Source: Rotaria macrura (taxonomy: Eukaryota > Rotifera > Eurotatoria > Philodinida > Philodinidae). From it: a stretch of DNA of 64,000 nt. Location of the stretch: NCBI GenBank assembly GCA_900239685.1, contig OENT01000034.1:234415-298414 (forward strand). Reading direction: 5' to 3'. Below, piece by piece: positions 15,809 to 28,700 of this stretch; within the stretch, counting starts at the first letter, position 1, and the number at the start of each line of letters is the position of its first letter. Under the pieces are notes generated by a model that saw only the letters and a list, made by a program, of their open reading frames with translations, was not told where the DNA came from and searched no databases. The translations under genes were made by a program, and so were the position numbers.

Positions 15809-16492
15809 ACATTACTATCTAAAACTCGCCTTTCATTTTTCCATTTCCTTTTTCTCTATTCTGTTAACTATATTCAGCGATACGTTCTTTTCTGACAATC
15901 ATAAAAATCAACAAGAGAACAGGCAACTATTTACAGAATATTTACTGTATTAAACACGAAATTGATAAGAAAATATCTCCGCTATTAATCAATTTTGTAT
16001 ACACGGTGGGACTTTTTCTAGTCGCCTGTTTTTTACTTCAATAACTCATGAGCATGTTAAACACACGCACGAGCATGTAGCTTACACCATCGACGCATTC
16101 CTTTTATCTGTATTTCAACAATAGGGTGCATACATTGTAGTCGCTTTCTTTCTTGCTTCTTTATGCTACACATTCATTTATCAGCACTCAGAATTACATC
16201 ATGCATCGACAGTTTAAGTCGTTGTCTATTTTATTTTAGTGAAATAAATAAGGCGAAACTTAGATTTTGTATGATTGTTGAGTGGCTAAGTTTGTTTCAA
16301 CTATCCATATTAGTTAGTCACAAATGTAAGGAATAAGATAGATATTGTTACCGACACAATATCTTCTCTTCGAAATGAATTTTAAAAAGATCTATAGTTA
16401 TTTATTTGAATTTGAAATAAATGAGAACTTAACGATTTATTTAGGAAATCGGTTTCTTATCAACATCATCACATAATCTAAAACTTATCAAT

Positions 16493-17384
16493 ATGACCGA
16501 TCAAGATACACGCTATCGTCTTGTACTATTGGGAGCTAGTCGAACAGGAAAATCATCTATAATTCATATGTTTTTAAATGGGAAATTTTTGGATACATAT
16601 AAAGAAACTGTTGAAGATTTACATTATCGAGAATTTACTGTTGATGAAAAAACGATTAAAGTTGATATACTCGACACAGCTGGTAAAATGACCAAACAAA
16701 AGAATAATTCTAATTAATACAAATCATGTATTGTAACATATATTTAGGTAATATGGAATTTCCTGCAATGCGTCGTCTGTCAATTGCAACTTCACATGCA
16801 TTCATTCTTGTGTATAGTGAGTTTTCGACAAGGGAAACGTCTATTAAAAACTGCATACAATCTTTCTTTTTATAATACTAATACTAATAATTATTATTTT
16901 GATGGAAATTATAGGTGTAGATAATATGGCATCATTCGAAGAAATTCGCCGTATAATTGAACAAATAAAAGAACAACGAACAAATTATGCTGAAATCCCT
17001 ATTGTTGTCGTTGGAAATAAAACAGATCGTACATCTGTTCGTGAAGTTGACGAACAACAAGTTCAAACAATGATTAACGAACTTGGCCCATTACATTGTC
17101 GTCTAGCTGAATGTACAGCACTTGATCGTGCATCAGTAATTGATATATTTCTTAAATTGCTCAGTCTCGTACAATTATCAGCAGCAAGACAATTAAGTCC
17201 CATACTAAGACGAAAAGTTAGTGAACGGCTTAAAAAGAAAGAATTCGATGACAAAAACGACAAAAGTATTAATCGTAGTCGAAGTCTTATACGACGAACA
17301 TCTGTGAAGAAGAAAGCAGGAGCATCAACGACATCAACTGGCGATAAGAATTCACCGGAGACACCTGATTGTTTAGTTTCATGA
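16493..17384 (+). CDS. Ras-like small GTPase, Ras-dva/RASD type
   Basis: Predicted exons 16493-16682, 16748-16816 and 16915-17384 join in frame to 242 aa. The G domain shows a P-loop GASRTGKS, a DTAG motif split by intron 1, NKTD and an ECTALD G5-like element. The signature FPAMRRLSI after switch II and the IPIVVVGNKTDR strand are shared with Ras-dva and RASD (Dexras/Rhes) proteins. A basic, serine-rich C-terminal extension ends in CLVS, a CAAX box predicted to be farnesylated, so the protein should be membrane-attached. Residues equivalent to Ras G12, G13 and Q61 are Ser, Arg and Asn, which predicts weak intrinsic GTP hydrolysis. AATAAA at 17516-17521 may be the poly(A) signal. Ras-dva and RASD cannot be separated by eye, so no symbol is given. 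Confidence 0.88.
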
Positions 17385-17421
17385 ATTTTTACTTGATGTT
17401 CAAAAAACGTTTTTCTTTTCC

Positions 17422-17425
<4 letters not shown>

Positions 17426-17456
<31 letters not shown>
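17426..17456. repeat. (TA)n microsatellite in the 3' UTR of the Ras-like gene
   Basis: About 15 TA units lie 40 nt after the stop codon and before the AATAAA at 17516, so the repeat is probably transcribed in the 3' UTR. Confidence 0.85.
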
Positions 17457-17459
<3 letters not shown>

Positions 17460-20400
17460 TTATTTATATTTAAACCTTCATTCATTATTTCTCCTTCTAT
17501 GTCTCTGTTCCACACAATAAAAAACAACCGACAGAAACATTGTCAACTATGAAATCAAATGATTACTTCAAACATCGTTGAAAATTTTACAAAAGAAAAG
17601 AAACAAAAACAATTGTACTAAGGTCGATATTTCAATAATCATTTTCAAATGGGACTATTGTTTCTTAGTTTTCATAATCATATTATTTTTAAAATATTTA
17701 ATTTATAAATTAAAAGAAAAAAAGAGAAATTACATTCTTTGAGACGAGTTCCACATCTCATTTTACCACCTTGCAGACAATTTATATTTCATAATAATGA
17801 TAGAATGTCATGCAATTTACTACTATCGTTAGAATAGATAATGGCTTTCTTATCTTTGCTTTCTTATCTTTGCTTTCTTCGAAATAAAAATTATTAATCA
17901 ACTACACGATTAAGAAACATTGGTGAAAATATTTCAACACAAGCGACTTGTGTAATTTCCTACTATTCTGGACTCATTTTCGTGTGTTAAAGATTATTAA
18001 AAGTAAATATAGTATGAAAAGAGATTTTAAAAATTTATTGTTATCTGTTTTTTTTCAAAAATGACTTTGACAACAATCATTTTCAATTCGAGAAAATCAT
18101 GAGAATAATTCTATTGACAGGTCTTACAACAGATATAATTCTAATGCAAGACATAATTCATAATTATAAAGAATATTTCATGCGAGCGAAGTTAATTAAA
18201 CGCAATCATTGATGATGTACTTTCCATTCTATCTTGAAATAGGAGAAATACTTTTTATGCATACATAAACATATTTATAGATGTTATTTTAAGTTTCTTT
18301 TTCTTTCTTGCTTCTTTATCTTTCTGATATTTTCTTGGCATGGTATTACTTGTTAGTGATTAAAATTACATATAAGTTAGACGTAAAAGTGAAAGAAAAG
18401 AAGAAATAAGTAGAAATTATTGTTGTTGTTTTTTTTATAAGACAAAACATGATGAAGTTTATTGCAAAATATACCAGTGGCATCAAGAATTATTAGTTAC
18501 TTTTAAAAAGAAAGAATATATAATAGTAATAAAAATAATATGTAATAGGATCAAAGTTCTTCTAATAGAAGACAAGTTTAATGAAAAAACCAGTTTGATC
18601 TTCTTATTTCATGACATATAGAAAGATTTTCTGTGCTTTCAACATCTCTTAAAAGAAAATCCAAAAATAAAGGTGCATATTTGCATACTCTTCTTTTGTC
18701 GCTAACGTGACATCTTAGACAGGATTTCCCCTTGATTATGGCAATACTCAGCATGCATTGAATAAAAGTTGGCTACACAAACAAGTTTTATTAGTTATTC
18801 AATGTACATCGAGATTTTTAATTAAAAACTAATATATTTTTTTAATGAAAATTTACTTCAACGATTTCCATCATAAAAAGAAAAGTCATCTGTTTTCATT
18901 TCTTTCTATCTGTCTATATCTTTCTGTTTCTTTTTTCCCCGTGTCATATTCATTTCACAGATCAGTGAATTTTTCGAATGACATAACATGATGTAAAAGC
19001 ATTAGTTTGAAGAAAAAAAAAACTTTTTTGTGTTTTTTTTTGAATTATTCTTTTTTTGATAAGTTTTGTGACACAGCTTTGGAGTTTAATCTAGAAATCC
19101 GAATGTAATCTGTCACTTTTTTAAAAATAGAGCCGAACTGTTATAACACGCTCAGATTAAAACACAATGACATCGATAAAGCTACCCAAAAACAAGAAAA
19201 GAGAACCTTGAAATTGTGTTCTTTTCTTGTTCATGAACAATAGGAACGGCTAATTTCAGTATAGTCGAATAATGCCACTAGTTGAACGCCTTTCATCACT
19301 TCGGATATGAAGAATAAGTTCATGTAAATAAAACTCAATTCTAGATGCAGTATAGCACTTATTCATACATATATACATTCTACGTGACAAAGAATAACTA
19401 AATTTAAGAATTCGACGGATATGACACTAATCAGTTGCGATAATAATTGAAAATGACTATCATCAGATTATAAATAAACCTTGATTGTACAAAGGAAATT
19501 CTAATAACATATAACGAAAGCTAATAGAGTCTATAATCATATGATAGTAGAATATTCTTTTAAAATAAACAATATCACTATTTATTTTATCGAAAAATTT
19601 CATAAGACCATATAAATTAGAAACATAATTTTTCTTTTTCTGCGTCATTTCAATTATTTTTCTTTTCATCCAATCGATTTCGTTTGCATGCTTTTATAGT
19701 AACAGTCTTGAATAATTCTCGATATTACTTTTATGACAAACTTACAGCAATACTTATGGATATTTTATCATTATCAGCCTAATGAGAAAAAATTATATCT
19801 ATTGCTATGATTATGTTAAGATAAAATAAACCGAGATGCTTTGAAATGAAGAAAAAAAATAAAGCCAAACGATTTTTAGTTTAATTACTCTTATATTTAT
19901 CAAGTACATTATTAGAGTGACCTATTACGCATGATGTACTCATAAAATACGTTTGATCTCTATTTATACTTGATAATTTATGTAAAAAGAGTCATGCATT
20001 TTCCCAGAGTGATTCGATGCATTTTGAATATTAAATAATACTTACGACTATTATGCAAATTGGAGCTCACTTTAGCAAAAACCTTTTTTTTTAATAATTT
20101 AAATAAAGACTTGTCTTTCTTTCCTATTCTAATGATCCTTTTAATGCTAGATATTATAGTTTCTCAATAACAAGATAAAAGCCAACAGAAGAGATTTGTC
20201 TTCAACTATGTCATAGTCATTTTTGTTCGACAAAATCTTCATATGCTCAATCAACTAAGCGTAGTATCTACATAAGTATTTCATTATGATAATAAATTCA
20301 ATACACTTGTGGCACTGAATTTTATCGTGATGAATGTCTAATTTATATGATAGATGTGATATGAAATGAAGTGAAGACGGGTGCTCATTAATTTAAGTCG

Positions 20401-23400
20401 AAGTTGTAATAAGATAACCTAAGACAAATATTACATAAGTATAATAGAAAAGAAAAACTTAATTATACTATCTCGTATGCGTAATGACTTTAGAATGGAG
20501 AACATGAGTTAGAAAAGATATCGTTAAATTGGAGTAGTTATATATTTACTAAACAATATTAATTATAATTATAAAATAGAGACCTGTTTAAGAAGAGAAA
20601 TATGAATAATAAAGAACATCAAAATGATATTTGACTAAATCCTAGTATTCTACACTTCAAATACTTCTTTTTTTCGGATTATAATCATATAATTAGGTGA
20701 CTCTTTATTTTAATAATAAAGATTAAAAACGGTTTGCTTTTCATCGTAAATCTATTTTTAATCGTAAAATATTCTTTTATGAAGAGTTTTCAGACGTTGC
20801 AAAAGAATGTTCAGAGTAAAATGAATGTTATGAAATCTGAATATATTTTCAATATACAAGGCAAAACCAGCAAAAGTATACCGTACGAAGAATGATTGTG
20901 CTATCATTGGAAGACACTTGGAATTGATATGGATTCAATAAGATTTTCACAAATGACTACAAGGTACTTGTAACTTTGGATATTAGAATCAATTCTATCA
21001 TCGTAAAACTAAGAAAGAATTGATGATATCCAATCGACATTATTATGTCGAAATTCCGCACCTACTCTATCGTCAAATTCATACGACAGACGACATCATA
21101 ACGAACCGTCAGAATAACAAGCGATCTTTTGATTATTTGAACAAATTTAAATTAATAGAAGCTATTAGCTCTAGTATACTTGCAACTAAATTTAATGCTT
21201 TCGTCGTATTCTGACTGGTTTCATTCCTGAAATTCATCACAATATTCTAGTGAAGATAATTTAATCTTTCTAGCAGTGTCTCAATTGGATGAATAGATTT
21301 GACGTCAAGCGGAACTTGCTCACTTCGCTTCTCTATTGATCGAGTTTAAATTAGAGTTCTTACTAAGATAATAGCAAAGTTTTTCATTGTTCTATCAATA
21401 TCTAGAAAAACGATACATGGATATTATAAATGATAAAATGATGTGATGAAATTTCAATAAGTATTTCAAACAACATAATCCTATCAGTATAATACTTGCT
21501 ATTAAGTCGCAATAATTCCGAAGGTTTAGCTCGTCAGAATAAGTTGTGATGCGACATAAATAAGCACTGACTTTGAGTTAATGATAATTTACATGTTATG
21601 TTTATTTATCGGACATTAAACAAATATGACAAATGTCAGATTGAACCAAGTGGATCACAAGAATTTTAGTCTGGCACGCAACACTTTCAATTTTGTTTTG
21701 TGTTCATCTTCATTAGTACTGCGTGTGATAGTCAAAAATAAGGAAATTGGGTTGGCGAAAAAACGTTTATACTTCATCATGGTAGCGAAGGCAAGAGTGC
21801 GTTATATCTACTACTTCAGTTGGTTCATTCCAGTTTTAGCTAGACTTGATAGAAATTTCTTACGAAGAATTGCTTGTAGTTCAAACGTTTAAAATAGTTT
21901 ATAACATTGATTGATATAGAATTGGCTATAAAGAATGAGGATCTCATTACTTTCTCAATATGTTTTCTAGTTTTTATCGAGTGAAACTGAACTTTTGCAT
22001 GGAAGCTATATAGCATTCAATTCTCTAGAGAACCATATGTAAAAGAATTTTGCAAACTACAGTACAGCTAAGTTCGACAACGAAGAAAAAAAATGTTCGA
22101 AAATGTTCAATTTTCAAGCTCAAAATGCATTAACAATTGGAGTATATTTCGACAATTTATACGCAGTGCTAAATTACGAGAGAAACATTGTCACGTATGT
22201 TTTTGAATACTCTACTGGAAACAAAATTTAGCATGACTCGAATAAATGTACAGGAATGTAGTCGCGTATGTTAACTTTCAAAGAAAATAAATCGCCGATA
22301 TCTAAAGCTTTTTTATTGAATGACACACAGTTTCGTGCAAGCATAAAAACTATGACATGAAAGTTGAGTTTTTTCGAAAAAGAGAAAAAATCGATGCTGA
22401 CGTTTTACTCATGTTTTGATCCAACGAATGATCTCAGACATGAATCTTATCCAGAATTTTATGTTTTGTAACATGTTTGACTTGCTGTTTTTTCTAGCTG
22501 CCCAAGCGAAAAGTCAATTTTAGAAAAATCTGGTTTTCTATTTGAAAGTTGAAGATTTTCGAACCTTTTCTTTTTGCTTACTTAGAAAAGCAATCGAGAA
22601 AATAATGAGACTTTCATTCTTTATGGCTTATCCGATTTTTTTAATACACTAAAGCAGCTATTGTGAAAGATTCTCACTCACATATATCTGTATATGTGAC
22701 ACCTTTTAACTATTTAGTTAGTTTTAATTTTCAAAGATCTAAATTCTAATAAAATTGATTGAAATGTTTTTCAATTAAATCAACTGTGGTTTACTAATTG
22801 ACGGAAGAGACGAATAGATTCCAATTTTATTTCTTATCTGAGAGACAAAGCCACGATAAGCTCAAGTTGAAAGACGACTACACCGATTTGTACTAAATCC
22901 CTTTTTTTTCTCCAGAATGTGATATTCTGACGAGCAAAACGTGTGTCTTCCAATCACTCGTAATCAATTCAGCAACGGCCTAAATCAAAATCTTCCGCTG
23001 TTAATTGTAAACAGCACCTAGGCTATGGAAAGTCTAACTACTAAAATATCAAACATATTCGAGCTATATAATTTATCGGAACTGGTATTCTGAATATTCT
23101 TTAATGGTTTTCACAAAGTGGTAATTTACTAGTTGATTAAAAAAAATTAGTTTTGGGCTTGGGGCTGAAAGGAAAACAAAATGAATTCTATAGACAATAA
23201 TAAGCTTAAGATGACTGTCTCGTGAATTATTTGAACAATTACTTCGACAGTAACATATAGCTCAATACAATACATAAGGCAATAGATAGTTTTTATCTTG
23301 TATTAAAAATATTTTTCTATGACCACATGACTCAGTCTATTATGTATGAGCGTATACATGATATTAATTTTTTCCTGATGAAAAGACTACTCATGATGCT

Positions 23401-24540
23401 AAATTTGTTCTGCCTTAAAACCTCGTATTTATAATTTTTGTTTTTTTAAGCCAAATATCAGGTTAGCAATAATGTAATCGTCTTAAAGTTAATCTTGAGA
23501 ACCAGTCTACAAGCCTATTTTATCACCTTGAAAATTCTTTTAAACTTTAAGATGTTGTGATTACCATTTTTCTTCTGTTTTCAATAGTATTGCGAAACCT
23601 TATCCACCTTGTTAAAAAAATTTTTTTTTTAATAGATTACTTGCCATATATATATATTTATTTCTATGATTTTTTGAAAAATCGTACACTAGATTATGCG
23701 TTTCTGATGGATATGACTGATTGGGCAGGGAGAAATACTTGCAAACTCGAATTTATCTATCTGCTGGCATCCAATAGGCGTTTTTCGTTAGAAGAATGTA
23801 CTTCGGTAGAAGATCAATCCATCGCTACATCAAGTTTCATTTTCTAGCAATGTTCATGTGAATTCGTCCTCGTTTTTCTTACTCGTTACTTTTTACATTT
23901 AAAGAAAATGATGTTTTCAAATATGTAGCAAATCAATTTATAATTCTAATAGATATTTCAAGGATACTATTATGCGCACTATTTATAATATGTTGCCAAC
24001 TATACAGTACTTAGACATCTGCCGAGGTCAAATCTACTAAGTTACTGTTTTCATATGTTTAGAAACGCACTCCCTTTTCACTCTTGATATTTGTTTTTTT
24101 CGTTGAAAATTATTCGATTGTAAACTTGTAAGATGTTGAGAAGGTAATAAAATAGAAGAAAACATATCTCCTAAAATTTATGTTCAGAGATAAATGAAAG
24201 AGAAACTCATGTTTCGATAAATGCAGGAGACAAAATAAGGATTCGCTCATCATAAACAGTAGCAAGAGATTTCGAACATTGGAAATTAAAAGAAAATCAA
24301 GTTCTGTCTACAATAAAAGTGAAATAAGCAGAAGCAATGCATGAGAACAGCACTTCTATTCTATAGTTGAATTCGATAAATAATAAAACGTGCCCATAGG
24401 AATTTGTCGATAATCAAAACACTTGTGATGTAATAGGTCAACGTGTCTAGATTTTTGATCAGCACTTGAATAACGCATAAAGTTGAGCAACTTGTAATTT
24501 TATCTTCATGGCAAATTAGTTTGTTCGATAAGAAGTTCCC

Positions 24541-24903
24541 CAGGGGAAAAATATTGGATTATAGAAGATTTGAGTGGATCCTAATCGGACTTCTCTGCAC
24601 CGAAATTCAAATTATAATCGATTGAAATTGTCGAAAAGAGCGATAATTTGATTTTTAATCGAACAATAATCTTAAAATCGGGTAAAATTTTGATTAAAAT
24701 CATAATAAATCCAGATCATATGAATTAAATCAAACAAACATGATTTTAATCAAAATTTTATCGGATTTTTAAGATCATTGTTAGATTAAAAATCAAAGTA
24801 TCGTTCTTTCCGACAATTTCAATCGATTATAATTTGGATTTCTGTGCAGAGAAGTTCGATTATAGCCCACTCAAATGTTCTATAATCCAATATTTTTTCA
24901 CTG
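24541..24903. mobile_element. Palindromic MITE/foldback-like element with long inverted arms
   Basis: The left arm (24541 to about 24712) and right arm (about 24735 to 24903) are inverted copies along about 165 nt with scattered mismatches, separated by a short spacer. Ends read CAGGGGAAAAATATTGG on the left and, on the opposite strand, CAGTGAAAAAATATTGG on the right. The element has no coding capacity. CAGNG ends resemble hAT termini, but the flanking 8-mers (aagttccc and ggtcaaat) do not match, so superfamily and exact ends are unresolved. If the shared outer CC is included, the repeat runs 24539-24905. Confidence 0.75.
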
Positions 24904-25156
24904 GGTCAAATATAAGAACACAATATTCAACAGAACGTTCAAAAACTTATTCTTGTGCATAGATTAAGATAACAAGCATTGATTTCTTGTTGAAAAATGC
25001 TTGAAATTCCCATTCGTTTAGTTAGCTTAATATCATTTGATTAGAATTTTGTTATTAAATATTTACTTAGCGTCAGGTTACTGACGAATAAACGATGAAA
25101 GAGATAGCGTAGATGATTATGTAAAGACTCAAGATCTATTAATATTAAGCTGGGAT

Positions 25157-25426
25157 CAGGGGTGCACCAAAACCATTTTTCTGTACACAAAGATGATACG
25201 TTTTCATTTTCATTATGAACCCGTCACCCGAAAAAAACGAACCAAATCTTTATGTCAGTAGTAATCAGCTTTGTTCACTCTACTTGATGTTAGTATACTA
25301 ACATCAAGCAGAGTGAACAAAACTGATTATAACCGAGAAAGATTTGGCTCGATGGGGGGGGGGGGGGGTTATAATGAAGACGTGTATCATCTTTATGCGC
25401 AGAAAAATGGTTTTGGTGCACGGCTA
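25157..25426. mobile_element. hAT-type MITE, 270 bp, with near-perfect 8-bp target duplication
   Basis: The element begins CAGGGGTGCACCAAAACC. On the opposite strand its right end begins TAGCCGTGCACCAAAACC. The two arms are inverted copies for most of their length and meet at a palindromic centre (GTTAGTATACTAAC, about 25289-25302). Flanking 8-mers are gctgggat (25149-25156) and ggtgggat (25427-25434), identical at 7 of 8 positions, which fits the 8-bp duplication of hAT transposases. The right arm holds a run of about 14 G, matched to a C/A-rich stretch on the left. No transposase is encoded, so it would need one in trans. Confidence 0.8.
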
Positions 25427-25446
25427 GGTGGGATATTGTCAGTGAT

Positions 25447-25477
25447 ACTGATAGTATAAGAATCATATACTATCAGT
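25447..25477. repeat. Perfect 12-bp hairpin
   Basis: ACTGATAGTATA at 25447-25458 is exactly inverted at 25466-25477 with a 7-nt loop. It lies 13 bp beyond the MITE's right-hand duplication. It could be a remnant of another small element; no function is evident. Confidence 0.7.
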
Positions 25478-25763
25478 CAATCACATCTAGCTATTTCAGT
25501 GCTCAATCAAAAATTCAAAGCAACAAATCCCAATAAAAACTATGCATAAAATAGAACGTTTACATTTAAGTAACGTTAACAGGTGGGCTCTTTCATTACA
25601 TACATTATATTGTACTTTATTTCAATTCGTTGAATGAGAAAAGTTACTCAACCATGGTGGAGGTTCATCATAGGTTGTCAAGAAACACCTTGACATCAAG
25701 AAAAATTGCTCTTGATACATTATCATTCAAAAGAAGTAAACTGTTCGAAAACGAGCAACATTT

Positions 25764-28700
25764 ATGTCTAATAAAATTATACCATCTCTTTCAACACTAC
25801 CTATTGAACTAATCTATCGAATTCTGGACAATATCGATGAATTAGCAATTTTATGCTCGGTCCGTAATGTGTGTGAACGATTGAATTTAATCACCAATAC
25901 ATATCCTCGATATCAGGTATTGTCGTCTTTACAATTACGAGAAGCAGAAAAATGTCAGACCCAACTAATAAATATTTCTCATATGAAGAGCAGCCATCAG
26001 AATCACATAACATATATGTGGGTAAAAGGAGTATCGATCACTATTTTCCACATAGTTCCTAAATTCATGAACGTCAATTTTATGTTATGGTTGACATAGT
26101 TATAATTCATATCCAAACATTTTAGTTCACTAGTTCTCTGATGATCATGGGTCTGTAAGAGAACAATGTGTCACAAACTGATCAGTTTTTAAAATTCCTT
26201 TAGATCAATTCCAATAAAAGGAATTTCATGACGACATGAACAATACGAATTTTGCAGTAAGACAAAGTAGATAGCGTAGACAGTTTGTATCGATCCACCA
26301 TTTCGTATAGGCTCCTTATGATTATATTCGAATTTTTATAGTTCGTTTATTTGAAAGAGTTTTTCTTAAAAAAATATTTGCAATGGAAGATTTCTTTTAT
26401 GAAGAAGATTTTATTGAAGTTAACCCATTGATTATGTAAATATTCATGAACATACCTTTGGCATATTTCAACAAGTTCCTTGGAAATATATATATAACTA
26501 TATCATGAAAGAACATTAGAATCATTATTCTTCTTTGGACTTCGGTTTTTTACATATTTACTTTCGTTCTAAAAATATGCAAGTATCCTGTCGACAGATA
26601 CACACATAGAATTGTTTGTTTATTGAAAATTTATCTATCTGATGAGTATTGCAAATGTTGTGTAACACTAATGTACGCAGCATTCTTAATCTTATGAGAT
26701 TTAATATCGAGAGATCTATGGCTGTCTGAAAGAGAGATAGACGAAGAACAAGTATATTGACTACTATATCGAAAAAAACAACTCTGGAAGAGATCGATCT
26801 ACCCAAAATGTATTCTGGGACCAATGGATAATAGTTTAAAAAAAGCATATCATTCCTTCATCCAACTTACAGGGTAAGTTCAAGTTAGCATCTGAAGTTT
26901 CTTGCCCAGGGAAGTATGATAACGAACATTTATGCGAACGATTCGTGATCACACACTAGATTGTACATATTTAGCACACTGTAAAAACATTGTGAATTGG
27001 GAACATTTAGGAATTTGCGAACACATCTAAACATATGACTATGTTTAATCGAGCAGTCTATTTCACTGCCACAAGATATGGAAAGTTGATATAGACTTAT
27101 GATGAGCTATCTGTCGGTTCGGTTCAACCAATCCTGACTGCTTTTTCCAAGTACTATTAACATTGATAGAAACATAAACTTAATGTTGCAGATCAAAGTG
27201 AAAAAGTGCTATTTCAGTTATCGCTTCAATGCAACATTCTTCTAAACCTAGGAAGGCATAAAATCACACAATTGTCAAATACGAATATATTTGCTACTAA
27301 GTTTTTCTTTCTTTTGAAAATAATAATTGACAAAATCGTTGAGTTTGTCTTGTTCAATGAATCGATGTATGAACAAATCTTCATACCTTTGATTTCTCAA
27401 TACAAAAGGAAGATGAAACGGCTAATCTTCCTCACAGTCTCTAACTTTAACAATAGATGTTTACTACACTCGACCTACGTCTTCATGGAATTGAAAATTC
27501 AACAGTAAATCATCTTGCCAGTGCTTTATCAAACAACATGGTAATAAGACATGTACAACACTTGTGACGTTTTAGAATCTTCTCGTTTTACACAGATAGT
27601 GACCACACTACAACTTGGATCGAATCGAATTGGAATCGAAGGGGCAAAATATCTAGCTGATGCTCTTAAAAATAATCAAGTTATACTACATACTTCATTA
27701 CCCATTCGAGTCTCATCTATAAATTATTTTCATACAGACAATTACTATGCTTGATCTTGGATGCAATCGAATTGGAAACCAAGGTACACTATATCTTGCA
27801 AGTGCTCTCGTAAGCAACTCAGTAATGTAACCCTTAGAACGTCCTTTCATCTTGTTAATTTTGTCCTTGCCACAGACACTTCTTATACTCGAACTGAGCT
27901 CGAATGAAATCGAACATACAGGTGCACAGTATCTTGCTCAAGCTCTAATACAAAATACAGTAATAAATTATTTAATTATTATCTCACTTTTCCTTCTACA
28001 TCTTCGCTTTTCATAAAGACACTCAACACACTTAACATCGGTGAAAATAAAATTCGACAACAAGGTGTACAACATCTTACGAATGCACTCAAAACAAACA
28101 TGGTAATACACTATTTAACATTCATGTATCTCTTTTCTATCTGAGTTTTCTCTATAGACACTGAAAATACTCGGGCTGAGCTCGAATGAGATCGAGGACC
28201 TAGGAACGAAACATCTGGCAGATGCTCTTATAGAAAATCAAGTACGATACAGTAGATACTATTCACCTTCATCGAGTTCATATTCGAATATTCTTGCAGA
28301 CACTCATCTCGCTTGACCTGGGATACAATCGAATCACAGATCAGGGTGCATTGTACCTTGCCTATGCTCTGATGCAAAATAATGTAATACACAAATAACA
28401 ATTATTTTTCATCATTCACATCTACATGTTTCACGTAGACACTCAACACTCTCTATCTCAGATATAATCGATTAGGAGATTCAGGAGTAAAACATCTCGC
28501 TAATGTAATCAAACAAAACTCGGTATTACATCAATTATTATTCATACTTGTCATTCGAAAATCTTCTTTTTCACAGACTCTCAGGTCACTTCACGTTGGC
28601 TATAATCAAATCGGAGATTCGGGTGCGCAATATCTTGCAAATGGTCTCGAACGAAATTTTGTAATTATTATTTACATAAAATCTTTCTCTTCTCAATCAC

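Larger units (their letters stand above)
11570..16492. other. Intergenic region, no recognisable gene
   Basis: This 4.9-kb stretch lies between the divergent hemicentin (minus) and Ras-like (plus) starts and must hold both promoters. Open frames here (for example 13068-13271 and 14697-15380) are low-complexity, phenylalanine- and leucine-rich translations of T-rich DNA and resemble no family. A polypyrimidine tract of CTTT units lies at about 15118-15180. An acceptor-like TTATTTAG at 16437-16444 just before the Ras start could close a 5' UTR intron. Confidence 0.6.
17522..25763. other. Long intergenic region with two MITE-like elements
   Basis: About 8.2 kb of AT-rich DNA without a family I recognise on either strand. 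The longest open frames (19463-19669 minus, 21626-21892 plus, 23557-23847 plus) look like chance translations and show no splice continuity. Two palindromic elements and a small perfect hairpin near the right end are listed separately. A gene of very short exons from an unfamiliar family could have been missed. Confidence 0.55.

Noticed and set aside
17063-17527. 154-codon minus-strand frame opposite the Ras-like gene
   Set aside because: Antisense shadow of Ras exon 3 and the TA repeat; its translation has an Ile-Tyr repeat and no domain.
25271-25459. Open frame of 62 codons across the G-run
   Set aside because: It lies mostly inside the palindromic MITE and reads through the poly-G tract as a glycine run; it is not a gene.
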